Shown here piece by piece: positions 50,389 through 62,234 of a stretch of 64,000 bases of DNA. The notes below the pieces were generated by a model. It saw nothing but the letters and a program-made list of their open reading frames with translations, did not search any database and was not told the DNA's origin. A program made the translations under genes and the position numbers. Numbering within the stretch: the stretch's first letter is position 1; each line of letters starts with the position of its first letter. The stretch is from Crossaster papposus (Eukaryota; Echinodermata; Asteroidea; Velatida; Solasteridae), in the NCBI GenBank assembly GCA_037893245.1, contig JBAIAA010000516.1, positions 372,001-436,000 of the forward strand, written 5' to 3'.

Positions 50389-52320
50389 TCAAATTCGCCA
50401 TAGGTTTGTGCACACAATCCCCGCCCACAAATAAGGGCATGAAGAAAAGCATGCCCCGGGAAGGGGCTGGGTGTTAGGAGATAGAGGGGGGCCTCCAGAA
50501 ATGGCAAAATTAGCAATTTGACCCGGGGCATGCTTTGTTAGTATTTTATTTCGATTTTCTGAAAATGTTAACGTTAACACACGCGTTTCAAATTCGCCAT
50601 AGGTTTGTGCACACAATCCCCGCCCACAAATAAGGGCATGAAGGAAAGCATGCCCCGGGAAGGGGCTGGGTGTTAGGAGATAGAGGGGGGCCTCCAGGAA
50701 TGGCAAAATTTGCAATTTGACCCGGGGCATGCTTTGTTAGTATTTTATTTCGATTTTCTGAAAATGTTAACGTTAACACGCGCGTTTCAAATTCGCCATA
50801 GGTTTGTGCACACAATCCCCGCCCACAAATAAGGGCATGAAGGAAAGCATGCCCCGGGAAGGGGCTGGGTGTTAGGAGATAGAGGGGGGCCTCCAGGAAT
50901 GGCAATATGAGCAATTTGACCCGGGGCATGCTTTGTTAGTATTTTATTTCGATTTTCTGAAAATTTTTATGTTAACACACGCGTTTCAAATTCGCCATAG
51001 GTTTGTGCACACAATCCCCGCCCACAAATAAGGGCATGAAGGAAAGCATGCACCGGGAAGGGGCTGGGTGTTAGGAGATAGAGGGGGGCCTCCAGGAATG
51101 GCAAAATTAGCAATTTGACCCGGGGCATGCTTTGTTAGTATTTTATTTCGATTTTCTGAAAATTTTAACGTTAACACACGCGTTTCAAATTCGCCATAGG
51201 TTTGTGCATACAATCCCCGCCCACAAATAAGGGCATGAAGGAAAGCATGCCCCGGGCAGGGGCTGGGTGTTAGGAGATAGAGGGGGGCCTCCAGGAATGG
51301 CAAAATTAGCAATTTGACCCGGGGCATGCTTTGATAGTATTTTATTTCGATTTTTGAAAATGTTAACGTTAACACACGCGTTTCAAATTCGCCATAGGTT
51401 TGTGCACACAATCCCCGCCCACAAATAAGGGCATGAAGGAAAGCATGCCCCGGGAAGGGGCTGGGTGTTAGGAGATAGAGGGGGGCCTCCAGAAATGGCA
51501 AAATTAGCAATTTGACCCGGGGCATGCTTTGTTAGTATTTTATTTCGATTTTCTGAAAATGTTAACGTTAACACACGCGTTTCAAATTCGCCATAGGTTT
51601 GTGCACACAATCTCCGCCCACAAATAAGGGCATGAAGGAAAGCATGCCCCGGGAAGGGGCTGGGTGTTAGGAGATAGAGGGGGGCCTCCAGGAATGGCAA
51701 AATTTGCAATTTGACCCGGGGCATGCTTTGTTAGTATTTTATTTCGATTTTCTGAAAATGTTAACGTTAACACGCGCGTTTCAAATTCGCCATAGGTTTG
51801 TGCACACAATCCCCGCCCACAAATAAGGGCATGAAGGAAAGCATGCCCCGGGAAGGGGCTGGGTGTTAGGAGATAGAGGGGGGCCTCCAGGAATGGCAAA
51901 ATTAGCAATTTGACCCGGGGCATGCTTTGTTAGTATTTTATTTCGATTTTCTGAAATTTTAACGTTAACACACGCGTTTCAAATTCGCCATAGGTTTGTG
52001 CACACAATCCCCGCCCACAAATAAGGGCATGAAGGAAAGCATGCCCCGGGAAGGGGCTGGGTGTTAGGAGATAGAGGGGGGCCTCCAGGAATGGCAAAAT
52101 GAGCAATTTGACCCGGGGCATGCTTTGTTAGTATTTTATTTCGATTTTCTGAAAATTTTAACGTTAACACACGCGTTTCAAATTCGCCATAGGTTTGTGC
52201 ATACAATCCCCGCCCACAAATAAGGGCATGAAGGAAAGCATGCCCCGGGCAGGGGCTGGGTGTTAGGAGATAGAGGGGGGCCTCCAGGAATGGCAAAATT
52301 AGCAATTTGACCCGGGGCAT
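50389..52320 (+). repeat. 5-mer pair in domain D (offset 994 bp)
   Basis: The units 'ccagaaatggc', 'aaaatttgc' and 'cacgcgcg' recur 994 bp apart (about 50.49 and 51.49 kb for the first marker). The first copy has 'ggcaatatga' and 'ttatgttaac' near 50.9 kb. A 1-bp deletion ('gatttttgaaaatg') at about 51,355 is private. Limits are approximate. Confidence 0.55.
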
Positions 52321-52950
52321 GCTTTGATAGTATTTTATTTCGATTTTCTGAAAATGTTAACGTTAACACACGCGTTTCAAATTCGCCATAGGTTTGTGCA
52401 CACAATCCCCGCCCACAAATAAGGGCATGAAGGAAAGCATGCCTCGGGAAGGGGCTGGGTGTTAGGAGATAGAGGGGGGCCTCCAGGAATGGCAAAATTA
52501 GCAATTTGACCCGGGGCATGCTTTGTTAGTATTTTATTTCGATTTTCTGAAAATTGTAACGTTAACACACGCGTTTCAAATTCGCCATAGGTTTGTGCAT
52601 ACAATCCCCGCCCACAAATAAGGGCATGAAGGAAAGCATACCCCGGGCAGGGGCTGGGTGTTAGGAGATAGAGGGGGGCCTCCAGGAATGGCAAAATTAG
52701 CAATTTGACCCGGGGCATGCTTTGATAGTATTTTATTTCGATTTTCTGAAAATGTTAACGTTAACACACGCGTTTCAAATTCGCCATAGGTTTGTGCACA
52801 CAATCCCCGCCCACAAATAAGGGCATGAAGGAAAGCATGCCTCGGGAAGGGGCTGGGTGTTAGGAGATAGAGGGGGGCCTCCAGGAATGGCAAAATTAGC
52901 AATTTGACCCGGGGCATGCTTTGTTAGTATTTTATTTCGATTTTCTGAAA
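52150..52950 (+). repeat. 2-mer tandem duplication (398 bp)
   Basis: The two-unit motif 'gtgcatac/gggcagggg' then 'gctttgatagt/gcctcggg' occurs twice, exactly 398 bp apart ('gatagt' at 52,326 and 52,724). Limits are approximate. Confidence 0.7.
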
Positions 52951-55900
52951 TTTTAACGTTAACACACGCGTTTCAAATTCGCCATAGGTTTGTGCACACA
53001 ATCCCCGCCCACAAATAAGGGCATGAAGGAAAGCATGCCCCGGGAAGAGGCTGGGTGTTAGGAGATAGAGGGGGGCCTCCAGGAATGGCAAAATTTGCAA
53101 TTTGACCCGGGGCATGCTTTGTTAGTATTTTATTTCGATTTTCTGAAAATGTTAACGTTAACACGCGCGTTTCAAATTCGCCATAGGTTTGTGCACACAA
53201 TCCCCGCCCACAAATAAGGGCATGAAGGAAAGCATGCCCCGGGAAGGGGCTGGGTGTTAGAAGATAGAGGGGGGCCTCCAGGAATGGCAAAATTAGCAAT
53301 TTGACCCGGGGCATGCTTTGTTAGTATTTTATTTCGATTTTCTGAAAATTGTAACGTTAACACACGCGTTTCAAATTCGCCATAGGTTTGTGCACACAAT
53401 CCCCGCCCACAAATAAGGGCATGAAGGAAAGCATGCCCCGGGAAGGGGCTGGGTGTTAGGAGATAGAGGGGGGCCTCCAGGAATGGCAAAATTAGCAATT
53501 TGACCCGGGGCATGCTTTGTTAGTCTTTTATTTCGATTTTCTGAACATTTTAACGTTAACACACGCGTTTCAAATTCGCCATAGGTTTGTGCACACAATC
53601 CCCGCCCACAAATAAGGGCATGAAGGAAAGCATGCCCCGGGAAGGGGCTGGGTGTTAGGAGATAGAGGGGGGCCTCCAGGAATGGCAAAATTAGCAATTT
53701 GACACGGGGCATGCTTTGTTAGTATTTTATTTCGATTTTCTGAAAATGTTAACGTTAACACACGCGTTTCAAATTCGCCATAGGTTTGTGCACACAATCC
53801 CCGCCCACAAATAAGGGCATGAAGGAAAGCATGCCCCGGGAAGGGGCTGGGTGTTAGGAGATAGAGGGGGGCCTCCAGAAATGGCAAAATTATCAAATTG
53901 ACCCGGGGCATGCTTTGTTAGTATTTTATTTCGATTTTCTGAAAATGTTAACGTTAACACGCGCGTTTCAAATTCGCCATAGGTTTGTGCACACAATCCC
54001 CGCCCACAAATAAGGGCATGAAGGAAAGCATGCCCCGGGAAGGGGCTTGGTGTTAGGAGATAGAGGGGGGCCTCATGGAATGGCAAAATTAGCAATTTGA
54101 CCCGGGGCATGCTTTGTTAGTATTTTATTTCGATTTTCTGAAAATTGTAACGTTAACACACGCGTTTCAAATTCGCCATAGGTTTGTGCACACAATCCCC
54201 GCCCACAAATAAGGGCATGAAGGAAAGCATGCCCCGGGAAGGGGCTGGGTGTTAGGAGATAGAGGGGGGCCTCCAGGAATGGCAAAATTAGCAATTTGAC
54301 CCGGGGCATGCTTTGTTAGTATTTTATTTCGATTTTCTGAAAATTGTAACGTTAACACAAGCGTTTCAAATTCGCCATAGGTTTGTGCATACAATCCCCG
54401 CCCACAAATAAGGGCATGAAGGAAAGCATGCCCCGGGAAGGGGCTGGGTGTTAGGAGATAGAGGGGGGCCTCCAGGAATGGCAAAATTAGCAATTTGACC
54501 CGGGGCATGCTTTGATAGTATTTTATTTCGATTTTCTGAAAATGTTAACGTTAACACACGCGTTTCAAATTCGCCATAGGTTTGTGCACACAATCCCCGC
54601 CCACAAATAAGGGCATGAAGGAAAGCATGTCCCGGGAAGGGGCTGGGTGTTAGGAGATAGAGGGGGGCCTCAAGAAATGGCAAAATTAGCAATTTGACCC
54701 GGGGCATGCTTTGTTAGTATTTTATTTCGATTTTCTGAAATTTTAACGTTAACACACGCGTTTCAAATTCGCCATAGGTTTGTGCACACAATCCCCGCCC
54801 ACAAATAAGGGCATGAAGGAAAGCATGCCACGGGAAGGAGCTGGGTGTTAGGAGATAGAGGGGGGCCTCCAGGAATGGCAAAATTAGCAATTTGACCCGG
54901 GGCATGCTTTGTTAGTATTTTATTTCGATTTTCTGAAAATTTTTACGTTAACACACGCGTTTCAAATTCGCCATAGGTTTGTGCACACAATCCCCGCCCA
55001 CAAATAAGGGCATGAAGGAAAGCATGCCCCGGGAAGGGGCTGGGTGTTAGGAGATAGAGGGGGGCCTCCAGGAATGGCAAAATTAGCAATTTGACCCGGG
55101 CATGCTTTGTTAGTATTTTATTTCGATTTTCTGAAAATGTTAACGTTAACACACGCGTTTCAAATTCGCCATAGGTTTGTGCATACAATCCCCGCCCACA
55201 AATAAGGGCATGAAGGAAAGCATGCCCCGGGAAGGGGCTGGGTGTTAGGAGATAGAGGGGGGCCTCCAGGTATGGCAAAATTAGCAATTTGACCCGGGTC
55301 ATGCTTTGTTAGTATTTTATTTCGATTTTCTGAAAATTGTTACGTTAACACACGCGTTTCAAATTCGCCATAGGTTTGTGCACACAATCCCCGCCCACAA
55401 ATAAGGGCATGAAGGAAAGCATGCCCCGGGAAGGGGCTGGGTGTTAGGAGATAGAGGGGGGCCTCCAGGAATGGCAAAATTAGCAATTTGACCCGGGGCA
55501 TGCTTTGTTAGTATTTTATTTCGATTTTCTGAAATGTTAACGTTAACACACGCGTTTCAAATTCGCCATAGGTTTGTGCACACAATCCCCGCCCACAAAT
55601 AAGGGCATGAAGGAAAGCATGCCCCGGGAAGGGGCTGGGTGTTAGGAGATAGAGGGGGGCCTCCAGGAATGGCAAAATGAGCAATTTGACCCGGGGCATG
55701 CTTTGTTAGTATTTTATTTCGATTTTCTGAAAATGTTAACGTTAACACACGCGTTTCAAATTCGCCATAGGTTTGTGCACACAATCCCCGCCCACAAATA
55801 AGGGCATGAAGGAAAGCATGCCTCGGGAAGGGGCTGGGTGTTAGGAGATAGAGGGGGGCCTCCAGGAATGGCAAAATTAGCAATTTGACCCGGGGCATGC

Positions 55901-57294
55901 TTTGTTAGTATTTTATTTCGATTTTCTGAAATTTTAACGTTAACACACGCGTTTCAAATTCGCCATAGGTTTGTGCACACAATCCCCGCCCACAATTAAG
56001 GGCATGAAGGAAAGCATGCCCCGGGAAGGGGCTGGGTGTTAGGAGATAGAGGGGGGCCTCCAGGAATGGCAAAATGAGCAATTTGACCCGGGGCATGCTT
56101 TGTTAGTATTTTATTTCGATTTTCTGAAAATGTTAACGTTAACACGCGCGTTTCAAATTCGCCATAGGTTTGTGCACACAATCCCCGCCCACAAATAAGG
56201 GCATGAAGGAAAGCATGCCCCGGGAAGGGGCTGGGTGTTAGGAGATAGAGGGGGGCCTCCAGGAATGGCAAAATTAGCAATTTGACCCGGGGCATGCTTT
56301 GTTAGTATTTTATTTCGATTTTCTGAAAATTGTAACGTTAACACACGCGTTTCAAATTCGCCATAGGTTTGTGCACACAATCACCGCCCACAAATAAGGG
56401 CATGAAGGAAAGCATGCCCCGAGAAGGGGCTGGGTGTTAGGAGATAGAGGGGGGCCTCCAGGAATGGCAACATTAGCAATTTGACCCGGGGCATGCTTTG
56501 TTAGTATTTTATTTCGATTTTCTGAAAATGTTAACGTTAACACACGCGTTTCAAATTCGCCATAGGTTTGTGCACACAATCCCCGCCCACAAATAAGGGC
56601 ATGAAGGAAAGCATGCCCCGGGAAGGGGCTGGGTGTTAGGAGATAGAGGGGGGCCTCCAGGAATGGCAAAATTAGCAATTTGACCCGGGGCATGCTTTGT
56701 TAGTATTTTATTTCGATTTTCTGAAAATGTTAACGTTAACACACGCGTTTCAAATTCGCCATAGGTTTGTGCATACAATCCCCGCCCACAAATAAGGGCA
56801 TGAAGGAAAGCATGCCCCGGGAAGGGGCTGGGTGTTAGGAGATAGAGGGGGGCCTCCAGGTATGGCAAAATTAGCAATTTGACCCGGGTCATGCTTTGTT
56901 AGTATTTTATTTCGATTTTCTGAAAATTGTAAAGTTAACACACGCGTTTCAAATTCGCCATAGGTTTGTGCACACAATCCCCGCCCACAAATAAGGGCAT
57001 GAAGGAAAGCATGCCACGGGAAGGGGCTGGGTGTTAGGAGATAGAGGGGGGCCTCCAGGAATGGCAAAATTAGCAATTTGACCCGGGGCATGCTTTGTTA
57101 GTATTTTATTTCGATTTTCTGAAAATTTTTACGTTAACACACGCGTTTCAGTTTCGCCATAGGTTTGTGCACACAATCCCCGCCCACAAATAAGGGCATG
57201 AAGGAAAGCATGCCCCGGGAAGGGGCTGGGTGTTAGGAGATAGAGGGGGGCCTCCAGGAATGGCAAAATTAGCAATTTGACCCGGGGCATGCTT

Positions 57295-58130
57295 TGTTAG
57301 TATTTTATTTCGATTTTCTGAAAATGTTAACGTTAACACACGCGTTTCAAATTCGCCATAGGTTTGTGCATACAATCCCCGCCCACAAATAAGGGCATGA
57401 AGGAAAGCATGCCCCGGGAAGGGGCTGGGTGTTAGGAGATAGAGGGGGGCCTCCAGGTATGGCAAAATTAGCAATTTGACCCGGGTCATGCTTTGTTAGT
57501 TTTTTATTTCGATTTTCTGAAAATTGTAAAGTTAACACACGCGTTTCAAATTTGCCATAGGTTTGTGCACACAATCCCCGCCCACAAATAAGGGCATGAA
57601 GGAAAGCATGCCACGGGAAGGGGCTGGGTGTTAGAAGATAGAGGGGGGCCTCCAGGAATGGCAAAATTAGCAATTTGACCCGGGGCATGCTTTGTTAGTA
57701 TTTTATTTCGATTTTCTGAAAATGTTTACGTTAACACACGCGTTTCAAATTCGCCATAGGTTTGTGCACACAATCCCCGCCCACAAATAAGGGCATGAAG
57801 GAAAGCATGCCCCGGGAAGGGGCTGGGTGTTAGGAGATAGAGGGGGGCCTCCAGGAATGGCAAAATGAGCAATTTGACCCGGGCATGCTTTGTTAGTATT
57901 TTATTTCGATTTTCTGAAAATGTTAACGTTAACACGCGCGTTTCAAATTCGCCATAGGTTTGTGCACACAATCCCCGACCACAAATAAGGGCATGAAGGA
58001 AAGCATGCCCCGGGAAAGGGCTGGGTGTTAGGAGATAGAGGGGGGCCTCCAGGAATGGCAAAATTAGCAATTTGACCCGGGGCATGCTTTGTTAGTATTT
58101 TATTTCGATTTTCTGAAAATTGTAACGTTA
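57295..58130 (+). repeat. Segment repeated at +3,975 bp
   Basis: Contains 'gttagttttttattt' (about 57,498), 'gtaaagttaac', 'aaatttgcc', 'ttagaagat', 'aaaatgagc' with 'cccgggcatgc' (57,878), 'ccccgaccac' (about 57,974) and 'gggaaagggctg'. The same ordered set occurs at +3,975 (for example 61,853) and again 1,789 bp later. Confidence 0.75.
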
Positions 58131-58699
58131 ACACACGCGTTTCAAATTCGCCATAGGTTTGTGCACACAATCCCCGCCCACAAATAAGGGCATGAAGGAA
58201 AGCATGCCCCGGGAAGGGGCTGGGTGTTAGGAGATAGAGGGGGGCCTCCAGGAATGGCAACATTAGCAATTTGACCCGGGGCATGCTTTGTTAGTATTTT
58301 ATTTCGATTTTCTGAAAATGTTTACGTTAACACACGCGTTTCAAATTCGCCATAGGTTTGTGCACACAATCCCCGCCCACAAATAAGGGCATGAAGGAAA
58401 GCATGCCCCGGGAAGGGGCTGGGTGTTAGGAGATAGAGGGGGGCCTCCAGGAATGGCAAAATTAGCAATTTGACCCGGGGCATGCTTTGTTAGTATTTTA
58501 TTTCGATTTTCTGAAAATGTTAACGTTAACACACGCGTTTCAAATTCGCCATAGGTTTGTGCATACAATCCCCGCCCACAAATAAGGGCATGAAGGAAAG
58601 CATGCCCCGGGAAGGGGCTGGGTGTTAGGAGATAGAGGGGGGCCTCCAGGAATGGCAAAATTAGCAATTTGACCCGGGGCATGCTTTGTTAGTATTTTA

Positions 58700-60300
58700 T
58701 TTCGATTTTCCGAAATTTTTACGTTAACACACGCGTTTCAAATTCGCCATAGGTTTGTGCATACAATCCCCGCCCACAAATAGGGGCATGAAGGAAAGCA
58801 TGCCCCGGGAAGGGGCTGGGTGTTAGGAGATAGAGGGGGGCCTCCAGGTATGGCAAAATTAGCAATTTGACCCGGGTCATGCTTTGTTAGTATTTTATTT
58901 CGATTTTCTGAAAATTGTAACGTTAACACACGCGTTTCAAATTCGCCATAGGTTTGTGCACACAATCTCCGCCCACAAATAAGGGCATGAAGGAAAGCAT
59001 GCCACGGGAAGGGGCTGGGTGTTAGGAGATAGAGGGGGGCCTCCAGGAATGGCAAAATTAGCAATTTGACCGGGGGCATGCTTTGTTAGTATTTTATTTC
59101 GATTTTCTGAAAATTTTAACGTTAACACACGCGTTTCAAATTCGCCATAGGTTTGTGCACACAATCCCCGCCCACAAATAAGGGCATGAAGGAAAGCATG
59201 CCCCGGGAAGGGGCTGTGTGTTAGGAGATAGAGGGGGGCCTCCAGGAATGGCAAAATTAGCAATTTGACCCGAGCATGCTTTGTTAGTATTTTATTTCGA
59301 TTTTCTAAAAATGTTAACGTTAACACACGCGTTTCAAATTCGCCATAGGTTTGTGCACACAATCCCCGCCCACAAATAAGGGCATGAAGGAAAGCATGCC
59401 CCGGGAAGGGACTGGGTGTTAGGAGATAGAGGGGGGCCTCCAGGAATGGCAAAATTAGCAATTTGACCCGGGGCATGCTTTGTTAGTATTTTATTTCGAT
59501 TTTCTGAAAACTTTAACGTTAACACACGCGTTTCAAATTCGCCATAGGTTTGTGCATACAATCCCCGCCCACAAATAAGGGCATGAAGGAAAGCATGCCC
59601 CGGGAAGGGGCTGGGTGTTAGGAGATAGAGGGGGGCCTCCAGGAATGGCAAAATTAGCAATTTGACCCGGGGCATGCTTTGTTAGTATTTTATTTCGATT
59701 TTCTGAAAATGTTAACGTTAACACACGCGTTTCAAATTCGCCATAGGTTTGTGCACACAATCCCCGCCCACAAATAAGGGCATGAAGGAAAGCATGCCCC
59801 GGGAAGGGGCTGGGTGTTAGGAGATAGAGGGGGGCCTCCAGGAATGGCAAAATTAGCAATTTGACCCGGGGCATGCTTTGTTAGTATTTTATTTCGATTT
59901 TCCGAAATTGTAACGTTAACACACGCGTTTCAAATTCGCCATAGGTTTGTGCATACAATCCCCGCCCACAAATAAGGGCATGAAGGAAAGCATGCCCCGG
60001 GAAGGGGCTGGGTGTTAGGAGATAGAGGGGGGCCTCCAGGAATGGCACAATTAGCAATTTGACCCGGGGCATGCTTTGTTAGTATTTTATTTCGATTTTC
60101 TGAACATTTTAACGTTAACACACGCGTTTCAAATTCGCCATAGGTTTGTGCACACAATCCCCGCCAACAAATAAGGGCATGAAGGAAAGCATGCCCCGGA
60201 AAGGGGCTGGGTGTTAGGAGATAGAGGGGGGCCTTCAGGTATGGCAAAATTAGCAATTTGACCCGGGGCATGCTTTGTTAGTATTTTATTTCGATTTTCT
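58700..60300 (+). repeat. Second dispersed copy of the 10-mer phrase
   Basis: The unit order matches 33.4-34.9 kb and the 38.8-44.8 kb series, with 'cccgagcatgct' (59,269, a mutated form of the 1-bp-shorter arm), 'gggactggg', 'actttaac', 'ccgaaat' and 'gccaacaaat' (60,163). It lies about 18.9 kb from the tandem series. Confidence 0.65.
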
Positions 60301-60847
60301 GAAAATTTTAACGTTAACACACGCGTTTCAAATTCGCCATAGGTTTGTGCACACAATCCCCGCCCACAAATAAGGGCATGAAGGAAAGCATGCCCCGGGA
60401 AGGGGCTGGGTGTTAGGAGATAGAGGGGGGCCTCCAGGAATGGCAAAATTAGCAATTTGACCCGGGGCATGCTTTGTTAGTATTTTATTTCGATTTTCTG
60501 AACATTTTAACGTTAACACACGCGTTTCAAATTCGCCATAGGTTTGTGCACACAATCCCCGCCAACAAATAAGGGCATGAAGGAAAGCATGCCCCGGAAA
60601 GGGGCTGGGTGTTAGGAGATAGAGGGGGGCCTTCAGGTATGGCAAAATTAGCAATTTGACCCGGGGCATGCTTTGTTAGTATTTTATTTCGATTTTCTGA
60701 AAATTTTAACGTTAACACACGCGTTTCAAATTCGCCATAGGTTTGTGCACACAATCCCCGCCCACAAATAAGGGCATGAAGGAAAGCATGCCCCGGGAAG
60801 GGGCTGGGTGTTAGGAGATAGAGGGGGGCCTCCAGGAATGGCAAAAT
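60052..60847 (+). repeat. 2-mer tandem duplication (398 bp)
   Basis: 'gccaacaaat' at 60,163 and 60,561, each with 'gccttcaggtatgg' following, exactly 398 bp apart. The copies run from about 60,052 to 60,449 and from 60,450 to 60,847. Confidence 0.8.
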
Positions 60848-62234
60848 TAGCAATTTGACCCGGGGCATGCTTTGTTAGTATTTTATTTCGATTTTCTGAA
60901 AATTGTAACGTTAACACACGCGTTTCAAATTCGCCATAGATTTGTGCACACAATCCCCGCCCACAAATAAGGGCATGAAGGAAAGCATGCCACGGGAAGG
61001 GGCTGGGTGTTAGGAGATAGAGGGGGGCCTCCAGGAATGGCAAAATTAGCAATTTGACCCGGGGCATGCTTTGTTAGTATTTTATTTCGATTTTCTGAAA
61101 ATGTTAACGTTAACACACGCGTTTCAAATTCGCCATAGGTTTGTGCACACAATCCCCGCCCACAAATAAGGGCATGAAGGAAAGCATGCCCCGGGAAGGG
61201 GCTGGGTGTTAGGAGATAGAGGGGGGCCTCCAGGAATGGCAAAATTAGCAATTTGACCCGGGCATGCTTTGTTAGTATTTTATTTCGATTTTCTGAAAAT
61301 GTTAACGTTAACACACGCGTTTCAAATTCGCCATAGGTTTGTGCATACAATCCCCGCCCACAAATAAGGGCATGAAGGAAAGCATGCCCCGGGAAGGGGC
61401 TGGGTGTTAGGAGATAGAGGGGGGCCTCCAGGTATGGCAAAATTAGCAATTTGACCCGGGTCATGCTTTGTTAGTTTTTTATTTCGATTTTCTGAAAATT
61501 GTAAAGTTAACACACGCGTTTCAAATTTGCCATAGGTTTGTGCACACAATCCCCGCCCACAAATAAGGGCATGAAGGAAAGCATGCCACGGGAAGGGGCT
61601 GGGTGTTAGAAGATAGAGGGGGGCCTCCAGGAATGGCAAAATTAGCAATTTGACCCGGGGCATGCTTTGTTAGTATTTTATTTCGATTTTCTGAAAATGT
61701 TTACGTTAACACACGCGTTTCAAATTCGCCATAGGTTTGTGCACACAATCCCCGCCCACAAATAAGGGCATGAAGGAAAGCATGCCCCGGGAAGGGGCTG
61801 GGTGTTAGGAGATAGAGGGGGGCCTCCAGGAATGGCAAAATGAGCAATTTGACCCGGGCATGCTTTGTTAGTATTTTATTTCGATTTTCTGAAAATGTTA
61901 ACGTTAACACGCGCGTTTCAAATTCGCCATAGGTTTGTGCACACAATCCCCGACCACAAATAAGGGCATGAAGGAAAGCATGCCCCGGGAAAGGGCTGGG
62001 TGTTAGGAGATAGAGGGGGGCCTCCAGGAATGGCAAAATTAGCAATTTGACCCGGGGCATGCTTTGTTAGTATTTTATTTCGATTTTCTGAAAATTGTAA
62101 CGTTAACACACGCGTTTCAAATTCGCCATAGGTTTGTGCATACAATCCCCGCCCACAAATAAGGGCATGAAGGAAAGCATGCCCCGGGAAGGGGCTGGGT
62201 GTTAGGAGATAGAGGGGGGCCTCCAGGAATGGCA
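60446..62234 (+). repeat. 9-mer repeat, copy 1 (1,789 bp)
   Basis: Nine units with two 1-bp deletions ('cccgggcatgc' at 61,257 and 61,853). Private markers are 'gccttcagg' (about 60,629), 'gccatagattt' (about 60,936), 'gttagttttttattt' (about 61,473) and 'ccccgaccac'. The left limit is 'ggcaaaatta' here against 'ggcacaatta' at about 62,231. Confidence 0.85.

Larger units (their letters stand above)
46391..54720 (+). repeat. Array domain D (A/B-like)
   Basis: The C markers stop and A-like ('ctgaacattttaacg', about 48.3-49.8 kb) and B-like ('aaaatgagc', 'gctttgatagt', 'ggcagggg', about 50-54 kb) states return. Isolated single changes are more common here, for example near 47.8, 48.8 and 53.9 kb, so this stretch looks less recently homogenised. 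Confidence 0.5.
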
